From assembly GCA_050697275.1 (NCBI GenBank), contig JBOGZI010000198.1, positions 1-11,931 on the forward strand: a DNA stretch of 11,931 nucleotides, written 5' to 3'. A program made the position numbers and the translations under genes. Numbering within the stretch: position 1 is the first letter of the stretch; each line of letters begins with the position of its first letter. The notes beneath the pieces were generated by a model, which saw only the letters and a program-made list of their open reading frames with translations, was not told the DNA's origin and did not search any database. The DNA is from JBOGZI01 sp050697275 (lineage in GTDB: Bacteria; Actinomycetota; Thermoleophilia; Solirubrobacterales; 70-9). Below, piece after piece: positions 7,399-11,931 of this stretch.

Positions 7399-7404
7399 TA
7401 GGCT
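7399..7404 (+). promoter_or_regulatory. Putative -10 box (TAGGCT) of the SDR gene
   Basis: TAGGCT fits actinobacterial TANNNT and ends 6 bases before the GTG start at 7411, the classic spacing for a leaderless transcript. No Shine-Dalgarno sequence precedes the GTG. It lies back to back with the ppdK -10 box in a 70-bp divergent intergenic region. Confidence 0.45.
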
Positions 7405-7410
7405 CCCGCC

Positions 7411-8175
7411 GTGGCTGAGACGGCCCTGATCACCGGTGCCTCCTCGGGAATCGGCGAGCAGTTCGCGCGCCAGCTCTCCGACCGCGGCTGCGAGCTGATC
7501 CTGGTCGCGCGCCGCGAGGACCGCCTCGAGAACCTGGCCGAGGAGCTTCCCACCGAGGCCCACGTGATCGCCTGCGACCTGGGCAGGAACGCCGCCGATC
7601 TCCTCGGCAAGGTCGCCAAGCTCGGCGTCGACGTCGACCTGCTGGTCAACAACGCGGGCTTCGGGGCCCGGGACCGCTTCCTGGAGATTCCGGCCGGCCG
7701 CCAAGCGGAGATGGTCCGGGTCAATTGTGAGGCGGTCGTCCTCCTCACCCACGCCCTCCTCGGCCCCATGGTCGAGCGCGGCCGCGGCGGCGTGATCACG
7801 GTCGCCTCCACTGCGGGCATGCAGCCCCTCCCCTACGAGGCGACCTACGCAGCCACCAAGGCCTTCGCCCTCAACCTCACCGAGGCGCTCAACGCCGAGC
7901 TGCGCGGCACCGGGGTGAAGGTGCTCGCCGTCAATCCCGGCCCGGTCCCGACCGAGTGGCAGCAGGTCGCCGGCTACGAGGAATCGGGGGCGGAGATGAT
8001 GCCCGGCCAGATCGAGGCCGACCAGGTGGTCCGCGAGGCGCTCCGCGCCTACGACCGCGGCAAGCGCTCGATGATCCCCGGCCGGTTCTTCCGCAATTTC
8101 ATGCGCATCAACTCCCCCGCGCCTCGGGCCATCCAGCTGCGGGTCTCCGAGCGCATGTACCGGCCCAAGAACTAG
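7411..8175 (+). CDS. Short-chain dehydrogenase/reductase (classical SDR, DltE/COG0300-like)
   Basis: 254 aa, one Rossmann-fold domain. The cofactor-binding motif TGASSGIG is at residues 8-15, with ARRED after strand 2 (33-37; the basic residues there favour NADP(H)). DLG at 56-58 binds adenine and NNAG at 80-83 stabilises the core. The catalytic residues are S133 (VASTAG) and Y146-x3-K150 (YAATK), followed by NPGPVPTE. The C-terminus (SMIPGRFFRNFMRINSPAPRA) is the usual tail of this SDR group, which reduces or oxidises carbonyl/hydroxyl groups on lipid-like or unassigned substrates. The start is GTG 7411, because MAETALITGASSGIG is the normal N-terminus. It diverges from ppdK and converges on recO with interlocked stops. 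Physiological substrate not assignable. Confidence 0.93.
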   Translation: MAETALITGASSGIGEQFARQLSDRGCELILVARREDRLENLAEELPTEAHVIACDLGRNAADLLGKVAKLGVDVDLLVNNAGFGARDRFLEIPAGRQAEMVRVNCEAVVLLTHALLGPMVERGRGGVITVASTAGMQPLPYEATYAATKAFALNLTEALNAELRGTGVKVLAVNPGPVPTEWQQVAGYEESGAEMMPGQIEADQVVREALRAYDRGKRSMIPGRFFRNFMRINSPAPRAIQLRVSERMYRPKN

Positions 8176-8891
8176 GCCGCCGCGCGCAGGCGCACGTGCG
8201 CGTGGTGCTCGAGCGTCTCGCCGATCGCCCGGTTCGCCTGGCCGGCAACCGCCGGGGCCGCGGCCGGCGCCTCGGCCAGCGGCCGGGCCAGCGCCTCGAC
8301 CATGAACCGGTGGGCCTCGGCCGTGAGCGGGAAGCCATCGCCCTCGCAGCTCGCGCAGACCACCCCACCCGCCGCGCCGGAGAAGGAGGTGAGGTGATCG
8401 GCCTCCCCGCAGCGGGCGCAGCTCGCCAGCTCGGGGGAGAAGCCAGCCGCCAGCGCCAGCTTGAGGCGAAAGGCGAGCGCCGCCCCCGGGGCGCTGGCGG
8501 CGGCCGGGTCGGCGTCGAGCAGCGCCAGGTACTTGCAGAGCAGGTGGTAGGCGGCGTCGTTTGCCTCCTCCCCGTCGAGCAGCCGCAGCACCGCGTCGCA
8601 GGCGCGGCCCGCCGCCCCCAGTGCCGCGCCGTCCCCGCGCAGGCGGCCGTGACCGTCCACCGTGGAGGCTCCGGTCACCGTGAGCAGCTCGCCACGGCCC
8701 TCGTAGAGGACGAGGTTGAGCCGGAAGAAGGGCTCCAGCCGACCCCCGAAGCGCGACTTCGGCCGCCGCGACCCCTTGGCGATCGCGCCCACCCGCCCCC
8801 GCGTCGCGGAGTAGAGGTGGACGATGCGGTCGGCCTCGCCGTAGCGGATGCTGCGCAGCACCACGGCCTCGGTCTTGATCGATCCGGGCAC
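8172..8891 (-). CDS. recO: DNA repair protein RecO
   Basis: 239 aa from GTG at 8891. RecO loads RecA onto SSB-coated DNA with RecR in RecFOR recombination. The N-terminal OB fold starts with KTEAVVLRSIRYGEADRIVHLY and continues AIAKGSRRPKSRFGGRLEPF, both diagnostic. A helical domain follows, with a zinc finger formed by C158, C161, C179 and C182 (CARCGEADHL ... CASC), present in many RecO proteins but not in E. coli RecO. The frame can be extended to an ATG at 8987, but that adds 32 residues with no RecO similarity and overlaps operator-like sites of the divergent TetR-like gene, so I prefer GTG 8891, giving normal family length. Its TAG stop shares the CTAG at 8172-8175 with the SDR stop. 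Confidence 0.93.
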   Translation of the reverse strand: MPGSIKTEAVVLRSIRYGEADRIVHLYSATRGRVGAIAKGSRRPKSRFGGRLEPFFRLNLVLYEGRGELLTVTGASTVDGHGRLRGDGAALGAAGRACDAVLRLLDGEEANDAAYHLLCKYLALLDADPAAASAPGAALAFRLKLALAAGFSPELASCARCGEADHLTSFSGAAGGVVCASCEGDGFPLTAEAHRFMVEALARPLAEAPAAAPAVAGQANRAIGETLEHHAHVRLRAAA

Positions 8892-8927
8892 GAACCGAAC
8901 GTTTGCGCGGCGTCCGGACAGATGTCG

Positions 8928-8934
8928 GTCTAAC
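8928..8934 (-). promoter_or_regulatory. Operator-like half-site (GTTAGAC on reverse strand)
   Basis: The plus strand reads GTCTAAC, the reverse complement of the GTTAGAC at 8999-9005. It sits 37 bases before the recO start, so regulator binding here could touch recO transcription. Its centre is 73 bp from the main palindrome. As a single 7-mer it could be chance. Confidence 0.3.
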
Positions 8935-8978
8935 CCGGGGCCATGCCAGGCTCGTATTCGTGTTACGTTCATCTCTGC

Positions 8979-8985
8979 GTTAGTC
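8979..8985 (+). promoter_or_regulatory. Operator-like half-site (GTTAGTC)
   Basis: GTTAGTC is the exact reverse complement of the GACTAAC at 9003-9009 and lies 22 bp centre-to-centre (about two helical turns) before the 11-bp palindrome. With the flanking GC it also forms a 7-bp direct repeat GCGTTAG (8977-8983 and 8997-9003), spaced 20 bp. It falls roughly where the -35 region of the TetR-like gene should be. Confidence 0.4.
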
Positions 8986-8998
8986 ATCTGCCTTAGGC

Positions 8999-9009
8999 GT
9001 TAGACTAAC
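8999..9009. promoter_or_regulatory. Perfect palindrome GTTAGACTAAC over the TetR-like gene promoter (putative operator)
   Basis: The arms GTTAG and CTAAC are perfect inverted repeats around one central A. The palindrome ends 5 bases before the ATG at 9015 and contains the likely -10 box (9001-9006), so a protein bound here would block transcription. That is the usual autoregulatory layout of TetR-family repressors. The motif recurs at 8979-8985 and 8928-8934. The bound protein is not shown by sequence, and the adjacent TetR-like protein lacks part of its DNA-binding domain. Confidence 0.55.
9001..9006 (+). promoter_or_regulatory. Putative -10 box (TAGACT) of the TetR-like/fusion operon
   Basis: TAGACT fits TANNNT and ends 8 bases before the ATG at 9015. 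There is no Shine-Dalgarno sequence in the intervening AACAGCGA, so the message is probably leaderless. The box lies wholly inside the palindrome at 8999-9009. Confidence 0.45.
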
Positions 9010-9014
9010 AGCGA

Positions 9015-9557
9015 ATGACAACGACGCCAACGACCGGCCGAGAGACCAGCGCCCGTAGCCCCACCGCCGAGGCCGCCGCCAACCAGGGCCTCGTCCACTA
9101 CTACTTCGGCTCGATCGACGAGCTGTTCGTCCAGGTCCTCGAGCGGTTCACCGAGCGCCTGGTCGAGCGACAGCGGGAAATGTACGCTGCGGATGCGCCG
9201 TTCATCGAGAAGTGGCGCAAGGCCTGGCGCTACCAGCAGGAGGACCTCGACGCCGGCTACTCCAAGATCTGGATGGAGCTCCAGGCGCTCTCCTGGAACC
9301 GTCCCCATCTTCGCCCCCGGGTGGCCCTCGTGAACGCCGAATGGCGCTCCGTGCTCCGTGACGCGTTCGAGCGAGCGGCGGACGAGTATCGGCTTGACAA
9401 GGAGGAATTTCCCGTCGACGCCCTCGTCGCGATGACGATGACCTTCGGCCAGGGCTACGCGATCGAGCGGCTCGAGGGCATCGACGAGGGGCACGTGGCC
9501 CTGCTCGACTGGATCGACGGGTGGCTGGAGGATCTCGAGTCAGGGAGGAAGCGATGA
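9015..9557 (+). CDS. TetR/AcrR-like regulator with shortened DNA-binding domain
   Basis: 180 aa. NQGLVHYYFGSIDELFVQVLERF (residues 23-45) is the recognition helix and following helix of a TetR domain, normally written V-S/N-x-G-x-x-Y/H-Y-Y/H-F-x-S/N-K/I-x-E/D-L. The remaining residues (46-180) are a plausible all-helical TetR ligand-binding/dimerisation domain (YQQEDLDAGYSKIWMELQALSWNRPHLR, FGQGYAIERLEG). In ordinary family members about 45-50 residues precede this recognition motif; here there are 22, so helix 1 and most of helix 2 are missing. No frameshift is evident: the frame is open from a well-placed ATG, and the stop overlaps the next gene as ATGA. It is likely the regulator of the downstream fusion gene if it still binds DNA. 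It could instead be a non-binding decoy, a recent deletion mutant, or carry a start error I cannot resolve. Confidence 0.75.
   Translation: MTTTPTTGRETSARSPTAEAAANQGLVHYYFGSIDELFVQVLERFTERLVERQREMYAADAPFIEKWRKAWRYQQEDLDAGYSKIWMELQALSWNRPHLRPRVALVNAEWRSVLRDAFERAADEYRLDKEEFPVDALVAMTMTFGQGYAIERLEGIDEGHVALLDWIDGWLEDLESGRKR
9543..9550 (+). promoter_or_regulatory. Strong ribosome binding site (GGGAGGAA) fixing the fusion-gene start
   Basis: GGAGG (9544-9548) lies 5 bases before the ATG at 9554 and inside the last codons of the TetR-like gene. This favours ATG 9554 over the in-frame ATG at 9521, which has no comparable site and lies inside the upstream gene. Confidence 0.75.
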
Positions 9558-11734
9558 GCACCGCGGAGACCGCGGGGGAGCGCCTGGCCCGGCCGGCGGG
9601 CGAGCAGAGCCGGGCCCGCTACCCCGACGACGAGGGATTCGTCGAGCGCGACGGCGTCCGCGTCTTCTGGGAGTCCTACGGCCAGGGCGACCAGACGGTG
9701 CTCTTCCTGCCGACCTGGACGCTCATCCACTCGCGCCACTGGAAGGCACAGATTCCGTACTTCGCCCGCCACTTCCGGGTCGTCACCTTCGACCCGAGGG
9801 GGAACGGCCACTCGGACCGACCGCGTGATCCCGCGGCCTACACCGAGGCGCAGTTCGCGCAGGACGCGGTCGACGTCATGGATGCCTGCGGCGTCGACCG
9901 GGCGGTTGTCGCGGGCCTCTCGACAGGAGCGCAGCGCGGGCTGCTGCTCGCCGCCAAACAGCCCGAGCGGGTGACGGGCGTCGTCGTCATCGGTGCACTC
10001 TTCCCGGTCACGTGGCGGTCGCTGCACTGGCGCGTGCTCAACCATCCGCTCGTGCGCCGGCTCGGAGAGAAGCCACCGCTCACGACCCGCGGATTCGGCA
10101 AGTTCAACCCCCACTACTGGGCGAACGGCGGCTACTCGGATTTCGTGCAGTGGTGGGCCGAGCGGATGCTGCGCGAGCGCCACTCGACGAAGCAGATCGA
10201 GGACGCCGTCGCCTGGTCGCACGACACCGACGGCGCGACGGTCGCGGCGAGCACGCTGGGGGGCCAGCTCGCAGCACCCGCCACCCGGCGCGACCAGACC
10301 AAGCTCGCGCGGCGCGTGCAATGCCCGGTGCTCGTGATCCACGGGACGGACGACCGCATCCAGCCGTACTCCGACGGCAAGGCACTCGCGAAGATCACCG
10401 GCGGCCGCTTGGAGACCGTGGAAGGGGCCGGCCACCTCCCGCACGCGCGCAAGCCGGTCCAGGTGAACCTGGCGATCCGCGACTTCATCGAGGCGCCGCC
10501 GGCGCGCGACCCGACCGTGCACCGCTCCGACGGCCGCAAGCGGGCCCTCTACATCTCCTCGCCGATCGGACTCGGCCACGCCCAGCGCGACGTCGCGATC
10601 GCGCGCGAGCTGCGCGGGCTCGTGGATGGGCTCGAGATCGACTGGCTCGCCCAGGACCCGGTGACCCGGGTGCTCGCCGCCGAGGGCGAGCGGATCCACC
10701 CCGCGAGCGAGCACCTCGCGAACGAGTCGCACCACCTCGAGTCGGAGTCGGCGGAGCATGACCTGCACTGCTTCCAAGCGATCCGCCGGATGGACGAGAT
10801 CCTGATCAACAACTTCATGGTCTTCCACGACATCGTGCGCGAGGACCGATACGACCTCTGGATCGGAGACGAGGCGTGGGAGCTCGACTACTACCTGCAC
10901 GAGAACCCGCGTGAGAAGCGCGCGCACTACGCCTGGATGACCGACTTCGTCGGCTGGCTGCCGATGCCCGACGGCGGCGAGCGCGAGGCCTACCTCACCT
11001 CGGACTACAACGCCGAGATGGTCGAGCACATCGACACGTACCCGCAGCTGCGCGATCGCGCGATCTTCGTCGGCAACCCGGAGGACATCGTTCCGGAGTG
11101 GCTCGGACCGCACCTGCCGATGATCCGCGATTGGACCGAGCGGAACTTCGACTTCGCCGGCTACGTGACCGGATTCGATCCTCGCACCCTCGGCGATCGC
11201 GAGAAGCTGCGGCACGGGCTCGGCTACCGGCCAGACGAGAAGGTCTGCATCGTCAGCGTCGGCGGGTCGGGCGTGGGCGAGCCCCTGCTCCACCGCGTGA
11301 TCGCGTCGTTCGGCGACGCGAAGCGGCTGGTGCCGGAGCTACGGATGATCGTCGTCGCCGGCCCGCGGATCGACCCCGAGTCGCTACCCCGGCCTGATGG
11401 GCTCGAGATCGTCGCCTACGTCCGAAACCTCTACCGCCACCTGGCGGCGTGCGACCTCGCCGTCGTCCAGGGCGGCCTGACCACCGCGATGGAGCTGACC
11501 GCGAGCAGGCGGCCGTTCCTCTACTTCCCGCTACGCCACCACTTCGAGCAGAACATGCACGTGGCCCATCGGCTCGACCGTTACGGCGCCGGTCGCCGGA
11601 TGGACTTCGACACCGCGACGCCCGCCGTCATCGCGTCGGCGATCGCCGAGGAGATCGGACGCTCGGTGGACTACCGCGCCGTCGAAACCGACGGCGCCCG
11701 CCGCGCGGCGGAGAAGCTCGCCGAGCTGCTGTAG
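9554..11734 (+). CDS. Alpha/beta hydrolase - GT-B glycosyltransferase fusion protein
   Basis: 726 aa. Residues about 28-312 are an alpha/beta hydrolase: DGVRVFWESYGQGDQTVLFLP, then VVTFDPRGNGHSDRP (76-90), nucleophile elbow AGLSTGAQ with S123, acid D267 in HGTDDRIQP, and H294 in GAGHLPHA. The oxyanion 'HG' motif after strand 3 is replaced by PTWTLIHSRHW. After a short linker (313-328), residues 330-726 form a GT-B glycosyltransferase: ALYISSPIGLGHAQRDVAIA (331-350, glycine-rich N-domain loop), SVGGSGVGEPL (568-578), then the MurG/UGT donor site VVQGGLTTAMELTASRRPF (637-655) and FEQNMHVAHRL. There are no signal peptide or membrane helices, so it is probably cytosolic. Coupled to the TetR-like gene by ATGA overlap and a strong RBS. 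Substrates unknown; one chain combines a sugar-transfer and a hydrolytic site, suggesting consecutive or opposing steps on one molecule. Confidence 0.88.
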   Translation: MSTAETAGERLARPAGEQSRARYPDDEGFVERDGVRVFWESYGQGDQTVLFLPTWTLIHSRHWKAQIPYFARHFRVVTFDPRGNGHSDRPRDPAAYTEAQFAQDAVDVMDACGVDRAVVAGLSTGAQRGLLLAAKQPERVTGVVVIGALFPVTWRSLHWRVLNHPLVRRLGEKPPLTTRGFGKFNPHYWANGGYSDFVQWWAERMLRERHSTKQIEDAVAWSHDTDGATVAASTLGGQLAAPATRRDQTKLARRVQCPVLVIHGTDDRIQPYSDGKALAKITGGRLETVEGAGHLPHARKPVQVNLAIRDFIEAPPARDPTVHRSDGRKRALYISSPIGLGHAQRDVAIARELRGLVDGLEIDWLAQDPVTRVLAAEGERIHPASEHLANESHHLESESAEHDLHCFQAIRRMDEILINNFMVFHDIVREDRYDLWIGDEAWELDYYLHENPREKRAHYAWMTDFVGWLPMPDGGEREAYLTSDYNAEMVEHIDTYPQLRDRAIFVGNPEDIVPEWLGPHLPMIRDWTERNFDFAGYVTGFDPRTLGDREKLRHGLGYRPDEKVCIVSVGGSGVGEPLLHRVIASFGDAKRLVPELRMIVVAGPRIDPESLPRPDGLEIVAYVRNLYRHLAACDLAVVQGGLTTAMELTASRRPFLYFPLRHHFEQNMHVAHRLDRYGAGRRMDFDTATPAVIASAIAEEIGRSVDYRAVETDGARRAAEKLAELL

Positions 11735-11752
11735 CCCACTCCCCGTAAACCG

Positions 11753-11773
11753 GCCTTCCCATTGCGTGAAGGC
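11753..11773. terminator. Small hairpin after the fusion gene
   Basis: GCCTTC (11753-11758) pairs with GAAGGC (11768-11773) over a 9-base loop, starting 19 bases after the fusion-gene stop. A second GAAGGCC at 11782-11788 can compete for the same 5' arm. No U-run follows. Weak terminator candidate. Confidence 0.3.
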
Positions 11774-11806
11774 AGCAGTTCGAAGGCCACCCGGCGGGTC
11801 CGCGGA

Positions 11807-11831
11807 GCCGCCCAGCCCAGGGTTGGGCGGC
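11807..11831. terminator. Strong hairpin between convergent genes (possible bidirectional terminator)
   Basis: GCCGCCCA (11807-11814) pairs perfectly with TGGGCGGC (11824-11831). Inside, a G.U wobble and two C-G pairs extend the stem around a short loop. No U-tract follows on either strand, which is common for GC-rich actinobacterial terminators. The position after the fusion gene and before the end of a possible minus-strand gene fits a shared terminator. Confidence 0.45.
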
Positions 11832-11844
11832 GTGGCAAGGGGGC

Positions 11845-11931
11845 CTAGGGTTGAGACGGGCTGCTCGCCTGGCGAACCGCATCGCGGATCGCGGCGGCGG
11901 CCGCGGTCGCCGCGGCCGTTCCCACCTGCAG
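11845..11931 (-). CDS. Possible C-terminal end of a convergent gene (window edge)
   Basis: On the reverse strand the frame is open from the window edge for 28 codons to a TAG at 11845-11847. The peptide ends AAAAIRDAVRQASSPSQP: an alanine-rich helix followed by a polar tail, as often seen at protein C-termini. Third codon positions are mostly G or C, like neighbouring genes. The stretch is far too short to name a family, and it could be a chance open frame in GC-rich DNA. Confidence 0.35.
   Translation of the reverse strand: MQVGTAAATAAAAAIRDAVRQASSPSQP

Noticed and set aside
7341..7820. N-terminal extension of ppdK to an ATG at 7820 (160 more residues)
   Set aside because: The extension lies antisense to the SDR gene, is Ser/Arg/Thr-rich without PPDK similarity, and PPDK homology begins right after GTG 7340.
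8892..8987. recO start at ATG 8987
   Set aside because: The added 32 residues do not resemble RecO, whose homology begins at about KTEAVVLRS, and they overlap the operator-like sites. GTG 8891 gives a normal-length protein.
9015..9090. Frameshift explanation for the short TetR N-terminus
   Set aside because: I looked for the missing helix 1/2 sequence upstream and in other frames near the start. The upstream DNA is promoter-like with GTTAG repeats and shows no coding remnant, so a simple frameshift does not restore it.
9455..11293. Long reverse-strand open frame (612 codons) opposite the fusion gene
   Set aside because: It is a compositional shadow: low-complexity Val/Arg/His/Asp-rich peptide with no domain motifs, opposite a gene with clear catalytic motifs on the plus strand.
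1..11931. CRISPR arrays, insertion sequences, rRNA, integrase or phage structural genes
   Set aside because: No regularly spaced repeats, no transposase or integrase motifs and no conserved rRNA segments were found on either strand by reading.

Overview
The window is a very GC-rich, densely packed bacterial chromosome segment. GC content, frequent GTG starts, TANNNT -10 boxes placed right at start codons (leaderless style), and the ppdK-dgt-dnaG order point to an actinobacterium, most likely Thermoleophilia/Solirubrobacterales. That placement is inference from style and gene order; no 16S rRNA gene or other direct taxonomic marker is present.

Layout. Bases 1-702 (+) hold the 3' part of a GT-B glycosyltransferase of the UDP-glycosyltransferase/MGT type. 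Bases 703-1731 form a small accessory-looking block on the minus strand: an atypical tRNA-Asn(GTT) at 711-781 with its own -10-like box, and a 245-aa HNH endonuclease with two N-terminal helix-turn-helix units and a Cys/His metal site (859-1596). Bases 1732-7340 form a minus-strand operon transcribed ppdK > dgt > dnaG: pyruvate phosphate dikinase, dNTP triphosphohydrolase and DNA primase. ppdK and dgt overlap in a GTGA. A divergent SDR oxidoreductase (7411-8175) starts 70 bp from ppdK, and its stop codon interlocks with that of recO (8172-8891, minus). recO in turn diverges from a TetR-like gene (9015-9557).

The most unusual part is 8892-11734. The TetR-like protein has the second half of the helix-turn-helix and the whole ligand-binding domain but lacks about 25 residues covering helix 1 and most of helix 2. 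Its promoter carries a perfect 11-bp palindrome over the -10 box plus two further half-sites. By an ATGA overlap it is coupled to a 726-aa protein that fuses a complete alpha/beta hydrolase (Ser123, Asp267, His294) to a GT-B/MurG-like glycosyltransferase. This looks like a self-contained, ligand-regulated unit that both glycosylates and hydrolyses some small molecule or lipid; the substrate cannot be read from sequence. The window ends with a strong hairpin and what may be the C-terminus of a convergent minus-strand gene.

Housekeeping functions (replication priming, dNTP balance, recombinational repair, PEP/pyruvate interconversion) are thus interleaved with an accessory tRNA/HNH block and a regulated hydrolase-glycosyltransferase unit. 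No CRISPR array, insertion sequence or rRNA was seen. No gene-free stretch exceeds 160 bases.
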